Below are positions 17,173 to 26,098 of a stretch of DNA of 64,000 nucleotides, piece after piece. The stretch is from positions 1 through 64,000 of the forward strand of contig JAJUJM010000009.1 of the NCBI GenBank assembly GCA_029265315.1, given 5' to 3'. Source of the DNA: Actinomycetota bacterium (lineage in GTDB: Bacteria > Actinomycetota > Coriobacteriia > Anaerosomatales > PHET01). The notes under the pieces are model-generated. The model did no database searches. It was not told where the DNA came from and was given only the letters and a program-made list of their open reading frames with translations. The translations under genes were made by a program, and so were the position numbers. The number at the start of each line of letters is the position of its first letter. The first letter of the stretch is position 1.

Positions 17173-18957
17173 GTGGACGAGACCCTCATCCTCGACAGAT
17201 ATCGTCCGCTGCGCGATCTGGGCGGCGGCGGGTTCGCCACGGTCGTGTTGGCCTGGGACACGCGCATGCAGCGGCGCGTCGCGATCAAGCGCCTCCCACT
17301 GCCCCTCGACGCGAAAGGCCGTCCGCACCGTCAGGTGGGGCTCGCCGAGGCCCGTACCTCCGCCATGCTCAACCATCCGGCCATCGTGGCCGTGCTCGAC
17401 TTCGACACCGATTCCGATGAGGCGTTCATCGTCATGGAGTACGTCGACGGCGCATCGCTCGCCGAACTCCTGGCTGCGAGCGATGGTCCGCTGACCCTCG
17501 ACGAGACGGCCGCCGTGGTCGAGTCCGTCGCTGACGCACTGTCCTACGCCCATGACAATGGCGTGCTCCACTTGGACGTCAAACCGGAGAACATCCTCGT
17601 GGCACGCGACGGCCGTATCAAGGTCACCGATTTCGGCATAGCGGAACTCTCGTCACTCTCCGGTCATGGCCCGGCTTTCGGCGGCACGCTTGGCTACATG
17701 CCGCTCGAACAGCTTGAAGGACGCAACGTCAGCGTGCGCACCGACGAGTGGGCGTTCGCGGCCCTCGTGTACGAACTGCTCACCGGTACCAACCCCTTCG
17801 CCGCGGACTCGATCGCCGATGCCGCGACTCGCATGCAGGTCTTCGGGCCTCCCGCACCCTCTGACTGCGCACCTGAACTCGACGAAGAGCTGGACGAGGT
17901 CCTGCTTCACGCGTTGAGCACCCACCCTCGGGACCGCTTCGACGACGTCGCCTCCTTCGCCGATGAGCTCATGCCGCTCCTGGGTGACCCTGAGCACGGA
18001 CGCGCTTCGCTTTCGGAGCTCGTGAAGGGACTGAAGGACGAAGCGTCCGAGGAGGCGCCGCTCGACCTGGCCCACGTCGGTCTGTGGGACCGATTGGGCG
18101 GTCGGCTCGGGTCGACCCTGGTGCGCGCACTCGCGACTGTGCAAGCGGGATGGTTGGCGTGGACGGGGCTCTCGCCGCTGGCACTCGACCGCCCTGCGCT
18201 CATGGCCGGTGCTGCGCTCATCGCCTTGGCGGCAGCGCTCGCACCGTCCCTCGGAGTGGGCCTGGGGCTGTGCTGTCTCGTCGCAGGGCTTGCTGCGACC
18301 GGCTCCTGGCCGGCCGCCGTCGCCCTAGCCACCGGCGGAGGTCTCTGGTGGTGGTGGCTGGCGCGACGCAGCCCCGGGTCCGCGGTCCTGCCGCTGGCGG
18401 CACCCGCACTGGCCAGCGCCCGCCTTGGTCTTGCACAGCCACTGCTCGCCGGTTTCGCTCTGCCCCCGCTTCATGCGGCAGCGAGCGCGCTCATGGGCGG
18501 TGCCCTTGCCTTCCTCGCCTCCGCTGCGACGCTCGGCTCACCACCCCACCTCTGGGTGTCCCCAAGGCTGGCAGTGGCGCCGTGGGACACCGCGGTCACG
18601 TCGGTCGCCGTCAGACAGCTCCTGACGACGCCGTCGGCCTATGTCGCCTTGCTCGCGTGGCCAGCCGCGGCAGCCGTCATGTCCGTCGCCTGCTCGAAAG
18701 CCACGCGTTTCGGCGCAGCTTTGGGCGCCGTCCTGGGGGGTACCGTCCTGGGAGGCGGATACGTGCTCGCCGACGAGCTGGCGATGCGATTCGACCCCTC
18801 GAGCGCCCTGGCGGTGCACTGGGTGAACCCATCGTTGGCGTGGTCCATGGGGGGGTCACTTATACTTGTGCTCGCCGCGATCGCCCTCGGCCCGCCGCTG
18901 CGGCCGGAGGAAAACGGCATCGAACCAGACCCCTACTTCGAGGACGAGACCGCGTGA
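17173..18957 (+). CDS. Ser/Thr protein kinase with polytopic C-terminal half
   Basis: The 594-residue protein has an N-terminal Hanks-type kinase domain (about 8-275) with the glycine loop LGGGGFATVV, VAIKRL lysine, HLDVKPEN catalytic loop and DFGIAE. The usual HRD arginine is Leu, so activation-loop control may differ. Residues about 310-580 are Ala/Leu/Gly-rich and form roughly eight membrane segments, with no PASTA domain. It starts at GTG, with GGAG four bases before. The stop overlaps the next gene (GTGA). It opens the FHA-phosphatase-wall synthesis cluster and may phosphorylate the FHA proteins. Confidence 0.88.
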   Translation: MDETLILDRYRPLRDLGGGGFATVVLAWDTRMQRRVAIKRLPLPLDAKGRPHRQVGLAEARTSAMLNHPAIVAVLDFDTDSDEAFIVMEYVDGASLAELLAASDGPLTLDETAAVVESVADALSYAHDNGVLHLDVKPENILVARDGRIKVTDFGIAELSSLSGHGPAFGGTLGYMPLEQLEGRNVSVRTDEWAFAALVYELLTGTNPFAADSIADAATRMQVFGPPAPSDCAPELDEELDEVLLHALSTHPRDRFDDVASFADELMPLLGDPEHGRASLSELVKGLKDEASEEAPLDLAHVGLWDRLGGRLGSTLVRALATVQAGWLAWTGLSPLALDRPALMAGAALIALAAALAPSLGVGLGLCCLVAGLAATGSWPAAVALATGGGLWWWWLARRSPGSAVLPLAAPALASARLGLAQPLLAGFALPPLHAAASALMGGALAFLASAATLGSPPHLWVSPRLAVAPWDTAVTSVAVRQLLTTPSAYVALLAWPAAAAVMSVACSKATRFGAALGAVLGGTVLGGGYVLADELAMRFDPSSALAVHWVNPSLAWSMGGSLILVLAAIALGPPLRPEENGIEPDPYFEDETA

Positions 18958-19799
18958 GTATCCTTTCCGACTTCGAGGACCGCGTCGGGCGCGCCATCGA
19001 AGGCGTGTTCTCAGGAGTGTTCCGCGCGCCCGTGCAGCCGGCAGAGATCGCGCGGGCTGCCGCCAAGGAGATGGACCGGCGCAAGCGATTGGGGGTGGGC
19101 AAGGTCTATGCGCCCACCGTGTATTCGGTGTTGCTGTCGCCCGAAGACGCCGAGGAGCTCGACGGGTTCACGGACACCCTGGCGGGCGAACTCGAGACCT
19201 ACCTGCTCGGATACGCTGACGAGCGTGACTACGAGCTGGCGACGAGGCCGCGTGTCCGCTTCCTCGTCGACGAGGGTCTCAGGCTGGGACGCTTCGAGGT
19301 GATCGGCGAGCTGCTCTCGCCCGAGGAGATCGCCGCCCAGATGCCAGAGGCCGCTTCGGCCACACCGTCCGCCACGGCTACCGGAGCGAGCCCGGCGGCC
19401 CCGGGCGAGACGGATGTCGAACAGGCACACTCGGAGCCGGGCCCCCGGTTCGACGATGACGTGTTCGCCCCCACCTCGGACCTGACGCCCGTCTCCGTCA
19501 CTGAGATCTCTCGCATCGCGACCGTGACCGTCCCGGGCATCCACCATGACGTGGCCATCACGGGCAGCCGCGCGGTGATAGGCCGTCTCAAGTCCTGCGA
19601 CGTATGCCTCCAGGACGCGAACGCGAGCCGCGAACACGCGGCCATCGAACGCGACGGACTCGGCTGGACGATCGTGGACCTTGACTCGCTCAACGGCACG
19701 TACCTGAACGGTCAGCGCATCGAACGCAGCGGGCTCAAGGACGGCGATGTCATCACCGTGGGCGTCACCGAGCTCGTGTTCCACGAACCGGGGAGATGA
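18954..19799 (+). CDS. fhaA: FhaA-like protein: DUF3662 plus FHA domain
   Basis: The 281-residue cytoplasmic protein has the DUF3662 N-terminal domain (SILSDFEDRVGRAIEGVFSG through about 125). A Pro/Ala/Thr linker leads to a C-terminal FHA domain (about 185-275) with the phosphothreonine-binding motifs VIGRLKSCDVCL, SREHAAIE and LNGTYLNG. In mycobacteria FhaA links Ser/Thr kinases to peptidoglycan synthesis. The GTG start overlaps the kinase stop, showing coupling. Confidence 0.92.
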   Translation: MSILSDFEDRVGRAIEGVFSGVFRAPVQPAEIARAAAKEMDRRKRLGVGKVYAPTVYSVLLSPEDAEELDGFTDTLAGELETYLLGYADERDYELATRPRVRFLVDEGLRLGRFEVIGELLSPEEIAAQMPEAASATPSATATGASPAAPGETDVEQAHSEPGPRFDDDVFAPTSDLTPVSVTEISRIATVTVPGIHHDVAITGSRAVIGRLKSCDVCLQDANASREHAAIERDGLGWTIVDLDSLNGTYLNGQRIERSGLKDGDVITVGVTELVFHEPGR

Positions 19800-19808
19800 G
19801 CGCTCGCC

Positions 19809-20225
19809 GTGATCGATGTCGCCCTCCTCGCGGGTCGCCTACTGCTCCTGGTGTTGCTGTACCTGTTCCTGTTCGCCACGGTCAGAACGGGCATCGGTCT
19901 CGTCTCGTCAGGCCGTCGAGCGAAAGCCGGAGCCTTCACGCTGAGTGTCATCCAGGGTCCACGCACTCTTCTCAACACCTCGGTCCCAGTGAACGGACCC
20001 GTCGTGATCGGCCGGTCACCGGGCTCGGACATCGTCATCGGTGACGACTTCGTGTCCGGTCGCCACGCCCGCGTCTTCCCGTCCGGAGCCGACGTGATCA
20101 TCGAGGACCTGGGCTCCACCAACGGCACACTCGTCAACGGCGTCCGCATAGACGGGCCCACTCGCCTGACAGCGGGTGATCTCATCGACGTGGGGTCCGT
20201 GCGTCTCAAGGTCGGCCGAGCATGA
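19809..20225 (+). CDS. fhaB: FhaB/FipA-like membrane FHA protein
   Basis: The 138-residue protein has an N-terminal membrane segment (about 6-28) and an FHA domain (about 48-135) with VVIGRSPGSDIVIGDD, VSGRHARVF and STNGTLVNG. FhaB relatives bind phosphorylated division proteins in mycobacteria. It starts at GTG 19809, nine bases after the fhaA stop. Its end overlaps the phosphatase by four bases. Confidence 0.9.
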   Translation: MIDVALLAGRLLLLVLLYLFLFATVRTGIGLVSSGRRAKAGAFTLSVIQGPRTLLNTSVPVNGPVVIGRSPGSDIVIGDDFVSGRHARVFPSGADVIIEDLGSTNGTLVNGVRIDGPTRLTAGDLIDVGSVRLKVGRA

Positions 20226-21292
20226 CCCGGCGCACCAGACAGACCTGGGTCGCGCTCACCGACGTCGGACGGGTGCGCTCCCACAACGAGGACGCGGTCC
20301 TCGCCGACCCCCCGCTGTTCGCCGTCGCAGACGGACTGGGGGGTCACGAGGCGGGTGAGATCGCGAGCCAGATCGCCATCGAGACGCTGCGCGACCACGC
20401 GCCCCGCAAGCCGGACGCCAACGCGCTCGGGCGCGCGGTGCGCGCGGCCAACCGCGAGGTCATACGCGCCGCCCAGGAGGGCGTGGGGCGATCGGGGATG
20501 GGCACCACCATCACCGCCGCGATCGTGGACGGCACCGACGTGGTGGTCGCCCAGGTCGGAGACTCCCGGGCCTACCTCATGCGCGGGGGCGCTCTCACAC
20601 GCATCACAGAAGACCACTCGATGGTCGCTGACCTGATACGTAGCGGCCAACTCACCGAAGCCGAGTCACGTGTGCATCCGAACCGCAGCGTCATCACCCG
20701 AGCGCTGGGCACCGACCCCAACATGTATGCCGACACGTTCGAGGTGGACGCCGAGCCCGGGGACCGCATCCTGCTGTGCAGCGACGGACTCACCGGTATG
20801 CTCACCGACGACGCGATCCTGGGCCTGCTTCAGAGGCACCGTGACCCCGCGATCGCGGCCCGCGCTCTCATCGACGCGGCCAACGAAGCCGGTGGCGTTG
20901 ACAACATCAGCGTGGTGATCGTGGATATCGAGGGGCCTTCGGCTCGCGGAAAAGGATTCCGCTCCCGCGAGATGCGCCTGCGTGGCTGGATCGCGGCGAT
21001 GGGTTGGCTGCTCGTGGCGGCGCTCGTCGCCTGCGCGATCGGCGCTGCCGCTTGGTTCTACGCGCGGTCACGCGCTTTCGTGGTGCTCGAGGGGGACCGT
21101 GCCGTCGTCTACCAAGGCGTGCCCGGAGAGTTGGCGGGCATCTCCCTGTCATGGCGCGACATCTCATCCGAGATTGACACCTCAGCCCTGACGCCGGCAC
21201 AACAGGCGGCCTTCAACGGAGACCTCCTCTTCGACGACCTCAAGAGCGCGCGAGAGTACGTGCGCTCACTGCCGACCACAGCGGCGCCGTAG
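20222..21292 (+). CDS. pstP: PstP-like PP2C Ser/Thr phosphatase
   Basis: The 356-residue enzyme removes phosphate from proteins modified by the neighbouring kinases. The PP2C domain (about 8-240) shows the metal-binding motifs NEDAVL, VADGLGGHEAGE, VGDSRAYL, CSDGLTG and GGVDNISVV. A membrane segment (about 258-280) and a short outer domain follow, as in mycobacterial PstP. It overlaps fhaB by four bases. Confidence 0.94.
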   Translation: MTRRTRQTWVALTDVGRVRSHNEDAVLADPPLFAVADGLGGHEAGEIASQIAIETLRDHAPRKPDANALGRAVRAANREVIRAAQEGVGRSGMGTTITAAIVDGTDVVVAQVGDSRAYLMRGGALTRITEDHSMVADLIRSGQLTEAESRVHPNRSVITRALGTDPNMYADTFEVDAEPGDRILLCSDGLTGMLTDDAILGLLQRHRDPAIAARALIDAANEAGGVDNISVVIVDIEGPSARGKGFRSREMRLRGWIAAMGWLLVAALVACAIGAAAWFYARSRAFVVLEGDRAVVYQGVPGELAGISLSWRDISSEIDTSALTPAQQAAFNGDLLFDDLKSAREYVRSLPTTAAP

Positions 21293-21305
21293 GGCGGGCC
21301 CGGCC

Positions 21306-24074
21306 ATGCGATCACGCCGAACCACCGAACTGATGCTTCTTCTGGCCGGCAGCCTGCCCGTGCTGCTCGTGTTCGCGCTGGTCGAGACCGAACGGGCGCG
21401 TGCGTTCTCATGGGCCCAGCTCGTCGTGCCGGGTGCGCTGATCTGTGCGTTCCTGGCCGCACACGTGGCGGTCCGGCGCTTCGCCCGAGGCGCCGATCCC
21501 GCCATGCTTCCCGCGGCCTTCGTGCTCGCCGGCCTGGGTCTGGCCTTCGTCACCCGTCTTGACCGGGAGCTTGCCGCCAGCCAAGTCGTCTGGCTGTTCG
21601 CGGGGGTGGCCGCACTCGTGGTGACGCTCGTCGCCATTCCTTCGCTCGAGCGGCTCGCCCGCTACAAGTACACCATCATGATCGCGGGTCTCGTCCTTCT
21701 GGTCGCACCGGCACTCGTGGGACGCGAGATCAATGGGTCGAAGCTGTGGATCCGGTTCGGCGGCTTGAGCTTCCAGCCGGGCGAGCTCGCCAAGATCGCG
21801 ATCATCGTCTTCTTGGCAGCGTACCTCGCGGAGAACCGCGAGATGCTCTCGGTATCGACCCGCCGCGTCGCAGGACTCTGGATGCCGGAACCGCGCACCC
21901 TGGGCCCGCTGCTGCTCATGTGGGCGGTGTCACTCTTCGTGCTCGTGTTCGAGCGCGACCTGGGCTCGTCGCTCTTGCTCTTCGGGATCTTCCTCGTGAT
22001 GCTGTTCACGGCGACTGGCCGCCTTTCGTACGTGACGGTAGGACTGGCCCTGTTCGGAAGCGGAGCGTTGGTGGCGTGGAGGCTGTTCGACCACGTGCAG
22101 ACACGCGTGGCGATCTGGCTCGACCCCTTCGCCGACCCGGCGGGCCGCGGCTACCAGCTGGTGCAGTCTCTGTTCGCGTTCGCTGCCGGTGGTCTCATCG
22201 GCACGGGGCCGGGCAGAGGACTGCCGGAGCGTATCCCGTTCGTCGAGACGGACTTCATCTTCTCCGCCATCGGCGAAGAGCTGGGTCTGCTCGGGGCCAC
22301 GGCGGTCGTGTTGTGCTTCCTCGTGCTGGCGCTCCGTGGACTCGCCACCGCCTCCCGAGCCAGAAGCGACGTCGCTGCGTTCGTGGCCGTGGGGCTCGTG
22401 GGAGCGCTCGCGCTTCAGACGTTCGTCATCATCGGCGGGGTCACGCGTCTGATCCCGCTCACCGGCATCACGCTCCCGTTCATGAGCTACGGCGGGTCGT
22501 CGCTGCTCTCGACGTTCATAGCGCTCGCGTTGCTGCTGCGCGCCGGCGACGAGAGCACGGGCATCGGCGAGGAGATGCAGACCACGTCCGTGGACCTCGG
22601 AGTCCTTGGCCGCGTCGCGCTCGGCCGCCGACTCACAGCCATCGCCTCTGTCGTGGCCTTGCTGCTGTCCGCGCTCATCGTGAACCTCACCTGGATCCAG
22701 GTCGTGCAGGCGCGGTCGCTCAACAACTCGCCCGCCAACAGTCGCGGCCTGGCGCAGGCCGCCCGCAACGACCGCGGCTCCATCATCACCTCAGACGGCG
22801 TCGTGCTGGCCGAGTCGCGCCGGGCGACGCGGACGCGGTTCGTGCGCGTGTATCCCGACGGGCCACTGGGGTGGCCGATGGCGGCTCACGTGGTCGGCTA
22901 CCACTCCGAACGCTACGGCCGCTCCGGCATCGAGGCCGCAGCCAACGACGCGCTTTCCGGCACACGCTCCTTCCGCACATGGGCCGACGTGATCGACGCC
23001 GCCAGCGGCCGACCGATCGAAGGCGATGACGTCATTCTCACCATCGATTCGCGTGTGCAGCGCGTGGCCGAAGCGAATCTGAGAGGGCGCTCCGGCGCCA
23101 TCGTCGCTCTCGACCCGCGCACCGGTGCGGTCCTCGCGAGCGCATCGAGCCCTACCTTCTCGCCTGCACTGATCGACAAGAGCTGGGAGATGCTCGCGGG
23201 TGACCCGGGCGCCCCGCTCATCGACCGGACCCGCCAAGCGCTGTTCCCTCCGGGCTCCACGTTCAAGGTGATCACACTCACGGCGGCCTACGGAGCGGGC
23301 GTCGCCACATCGCAGACCGCGTATCCCGGACCCGCGACCATCGAGATAGGCAACGCGCCCATCCGCAACTTCGAGAGCAACGCGTACGGCAGACTGGACC
23401 TCGTCACCGCGACCGCGAAGTCCGTGAACACGGTGTTCGCCCAACTCGCCGACGACCTGGGACCGGCCCGGCTCGTGGACCAGGCTGACCGCTTCGGTTT
23501 CGGTCAGGCACCCCCCTTGGAGCTGCCCGTCAAGCCGTCGCTCATGCCCGACCCCGCGGAGATGACGCGCTGGGAGACCGCGTGGGCCGGGGTCGGACAA
23601 CCCGTCGGCGAGCACGAGAGCCCACCGGGGCCGCAGGTCACCGCCGTACAGATGGCGCTCGTGGCCGCCGGCATCGCGAACGGCGGCGACGTCATGCGCC
23701 CGTACCTGATCGACCGCATCGTTGACCCCACAGCCGGTGCCGCGTCTCCTCTGGGTTCGACGCGGCCACGGCTGTGGACGCGAGCGACCGACCCTGCGAC
23801 CGCGGCGGAAGTCAGCTGGGCCATGCGCGAGGTCGTGCGTCGCGGGAGCGGTATGCGGGCCGCTGTGCCCGGCGTTGCCGTCGCGGGCAAGACGGGCACA
23901 GCCGAGGTGGGCGAGGACGAGCCGACCCACGCGTGGTTCATCGGGTTCGCTCCGTACGAGAATCCGACGGTGGCCGTGGCCGTCGTGCTCCCCTACGCGG
24001 GCACGGGCGGACGCGCGGCGGCACCTGTCGCCCGCGAGGTGATCGCCGCAGCCCTCGCGGCTCAAGGGAAGTGA
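21306..24074 (+). CDS. Fusion of RodA/FtsW SEDS glycosyltransferase and class B PBP
   Basis: One 922-residue frame joins two enzymes usually encoded by adjacent genes. Residues 1 to about 420 are a SEDS polymerase with about ten membrane segments. It contains the signature around FVETDFIFSAIGEELG with the catalytic Asp316 and FMSYGGSSLLSTF. After a short linker, a membrane segment (about 446-466) leads into a transpeptidase with a reduced dimerisation domain. The transpeptidase motifs are STFK (Ser651), SVN and KTG (Lys862). It should both polymerise and cross-link peptidoglycan. It lies between pstP and pknB, exactly where rodA and pbpA stand in mycobacteria. Confidence 0.93.
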   Translation: MRSRRTTELMLLLAGSLPVLLVFALVETERARAFSWAQLVVPGALICAFLAAHVAVRRFARGADPAMLPAAFVLAGLGLAFVTRLDRELAASQVVWLFAGVAALVVTLVAIPSLERLARYKYTIMIAGLVLLVAPALVGREINGSKLWIRFGGLSFQPGELAKIAIIVFLAAYLAENREMLSVSTRRVAGLWMPEPRTLGPLLLMWAVSLFVLVFERDLGSSLLLFGIFLVMLFTATGRLSYVTVGLALFGSGALVAWRLFDHVQTRVAIWLDPFADPAGRGYQLVQSLFAFAAGGLIGTGPGRGLPERIPFVETDFIFSAIGEELGLLGATAVVLCFLVLALRGLATASRARSDVAAFVAVGLVGALALQTFVIIGGVTRLIPLTGITLPFMSYGGSSLLSTFIALALLLRAGDESTGIGEEMQTTSVDLGVLGRVALGRRLTAIASVVALLLSALIVNLTWIQVVQARSLNNSPANSRGLAQAARNDRGSIITSDGVVLAESRRATRTRFVRVYPDGPLGWPMAAHVVGYHSERYGRSGIEAAANDALSGTRSFRTWADVIDAASGRPIEGDDVILTIDSRVQRVAEANLRGRSGAIVALDPRTGAVLASASSPTFSPALIDKSWEMLAGDPGAPLIDRTRQALFPPGSTFKVITLTAAYGAGVATSQTAYPGPATIEIGNAPIRNFESNAYGRLDLVTATAKSVNTVFAQLADDLGPARLVDQADRFGFGQAPPLELPVKPSLMPDPAEMTRWETAWAGVGQPVGEHESPPGPQVTAVQMALVAAGIANGGDVMRPYLIDRIVDPTAGAASPLGSTRPRLWTRATDPATAAEVSWAMREVVRRGSGMRAAVPGVAVAGKTGTAEVGEDEPTHAWFIGFAPYENPTVAVAVVLPYAGTGGRAAAPVAREVIAAALAAQGK

Positions 24075-24115
24075 AAGTCGAGACGACCGCCGCTCGCCGT
24101 TGTGTGCGCATCGGA

Positions 24116-24121
24116 TAGAAT
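24116..24121 (+). promoter_or_regulatory. Candidate -10 box of the PASTA kinase gene
   Basis: TAGAAT ends six bases before the GTG at 24127. A transcript starting seven bases after it would be nearly leaderless. No good -35 is visible. Confidence 0.35.
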
Positions 24122-24126
24122 GCGAG

Positions 24127-26022
24127 GTGTCGGAGAGCGCGACAGCGTCTCCGCAGGTGACAAGCGTGGAGGATGACGAGTTGGACGAGATGGTCTTCGG
24201 ACGCAGGTACCGGGTGACCGAGAAGATCGGCTCGGGCGGGATGGCCGAGGTATACAAGGCCGTCGACGAGACGCTCGGGCGCACCGTCGCCGTCAAGGTG
24301 CTCCATCCGCGCTACGCGTCCGACGAGAACTTCGCCCAACGGTTCCGCCGCGAGGCACAGGCCGCCGCCAACCTCCAGAGCCCCTACATCGTCAACATCT
24401 ACGACTGGGGCCAGGACGGAGACACGTACTACATCGTGATGGAGTACGTGCGTGGTAACGACCTGAAGTCCATCATCAGCGAGCGCGGACCGCTCGACTC
24501 CCGCCGTGTCGCCGAGATCGGCAGCCAGGTGTGTGCGGCGCTTTCGGTGGCGCACGGATACGACGTCATCCACCGCGACATCAAGCCCCACAACATCATG
24601 GTCACGCCCGACGGTTCCGTTAAGGTCATGGACTTCGGGATAGCGCGCGCTGGCAACACGACGATGACCCAGACCGGCTCGGTCCTGGGCACCGCCCACT
24701 ACGTGAGTCCCGAGCAGGCCCAAGGCCGTGAGCTCAAACCGCAGTCCGACCTGTACTCGCTGGGAATCGTGCTGTACGAGGCCTGCACGGGGAAGCTCCC
24801 CTTCGATGCGGACACGCCGGTCGCAGTGGCCCTGAAGCAGGTCAACGAGCAGCCAGTCAGACCCACGCGAATCAACCCCTCGGTCAGTCCCGACCTCGAG
24901 CGTGTGATAGGGCGGGCCCTGGCGAAAGACCCCTCGCGCCGCTACGCGACTGCCGAGGAGATGCGTCGCGACCTCCTGCGCATCGTCACCGGAGAAGGAG
25001 TGGGAGGGGCGGCCCCGGCGGGGGCCGAGCCCACTGCGGCGGACGACCACACCGCCGTGCTTCCCGCGGTGGGCGCAAGCCTGCCGTACGGCGCCTCCCC
25101 GTCGATCCGGCCCGTTCCCCAGAGGCGTCCGGTGTGGCCGTGGTTGGCCTTGGCGGCCGTGTTGATCGCTGCCGGTCTCATCGCCGCCTACGCCATGGGC
25201 CTTCTCGGACCCCAAGGGGCTCCGGTCCCCGACGTCGTCGGACTGCGCCAGATCGAAGCTGAGACCAAGATCGTGGACGCGGGCTTTCTCGTCGGCGACA
25301 TCGAGGAGGTCTTCGACAAGGCCGACCCGGGCACGGTGATAGACCAGTCACCGGTCGCCAACGCGACCGCCGAGAAGGGCGCGCGAATCGACCTCGTGGT
25401 GAGCAAGGGGCCCGAGCTCGTCGAGGTACCCAAACTGATCGGGCTCACCGAACAGCAGGCACAGGACGCGCTCGCCTCGGTCGGCCTCACTCCACAGCCG
25501 CTGCCTGATGAGTACAACGCCGAGATCGAAGCGGGCATCATCTTCAAGCAGCAGCCCGGCCCGGGGGAGCAGATCGAGAAGGGCACCCCCGTCCAGTACG
25601 TCGTCTCGCGTGGTGTCGAGACGACGACCGTGCCCAACGTGGTCGGGATGACGAAGCAACAGGCTGAGGCCAGACTGCGTGCCGCCGGCTTCCGGGTCCG
25701 CGCCAACGACGCCTTCAGCGAATCGGTCCCTGCCGGCAAGGTCATCAGCCAGAACCCTCAGGAGAAACTGACGGTGGCGGTGGGCAGTGTCGTCAGCATC
25801 GTCGTGAGCAAAGGCACCGAGCGGGTCTCGGTCCCGGACGTGATCGGCCGCACCGCCATCGACGCGAAGGCCGTGCTCGAGGCCGCCGGGTTCAAAGTCG
25901 AGCTGCAGTACGAACCCCACTCGGAGGCCGGAACGGTCCTCGAGCAGTCGCCGAGTCCGGGAACGAGTGTCGCCAAGGGCTCCACGGTCACGTTGCTCGT
26001 GGACCAGACCGCTCCTCAATAG
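24127..26022 (+). CDS. pknB: PknB-like Ser/Thr kinase with four PASTA domains
   Basis: The 631-residue kinase has a Hanks domain (about 20-285) with GSGGMAEVY, the HRDIKPHN loop (Asp151), DFGIA and an activation loop with several threonines before GTAHYVSPEQ. A membrane segment follows (about 336-358). Four PASTA repeats follow outside (VPDVVGL, VPKLIGL, VPNVVGM, VPDVIGR), which bind muropeptides or lipid II in relatives. The GTG at 24127 is preferred because the TAGAAT box lies just upstream. A GTG at 24166 is the alternative. It completes the division cluster. Confidence 0.93.
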   Translation: MSESATASPQVTSVEDDELDEMVFGRRYRVTEKIGSGGMAEVYKAVDETLGRTVAVKVLHPRYASDENFAQRFRREAQAAANLQSPYIVNIYDWGQDGDTYYIVMEYVRGNDLKSIISERGPLDSRRVAEIGSQVCAALSVAHGYDVIHRDIKPHNIMVTPDGSVKVMDFGIARAGNTTMTQTGSVLGTAHYVSPEQAQGRELKPQSDLYSLGIVLYEACTGKLPFDADTPVAVALKQVNEQPVRPTRINPSVSPDLERVIGRALAKDPSRRYATAEEMRRDLLRIVTGEGVGGAAPAGAEPTAADDHTAVLPAVGASLPYGASPSIRPVPQRRPVWPWLALAAVLIAAGLIAAYAMGLLGPQGAPVPDVVGLRQIEAETKIVDAGFLVGDIEEVFDKADPGTVIDQSPVANATAEKGARIDLVVSKGPELVEVPKLIGLTEQQAQDALASVGLTPQPLPDEYNAEIEAGIIFKQQPGPGEQIEKGTPVQYVVSRGVETTTVPNVVGMTKQQAEARLRAAGFRVRANDAFSESVPAGKVISQNPQEKLTVAVGSVVSIVVSKGTERVSVPDVIGRTAIDAKAVLEAAGFKVELQYEPHSEAGTVLEQSPSPGTSVAKGSTVTLLVDQTAPQ

Positions 26023-26098
26023 TCGGTCCTTCCCGGCGGCGGCACGCCCCTTGCTCGACGATGCCCACGCCCACCCTGACAACGACAGGAGCACGCCT

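Noticed and set aside
22791-24296. 501-codon open frame opposite the PBP half of the fusion
   Set aside because: It overlaps intact catalytic motifs on the other strand and shows composition typical of GC-rich antisense frames.
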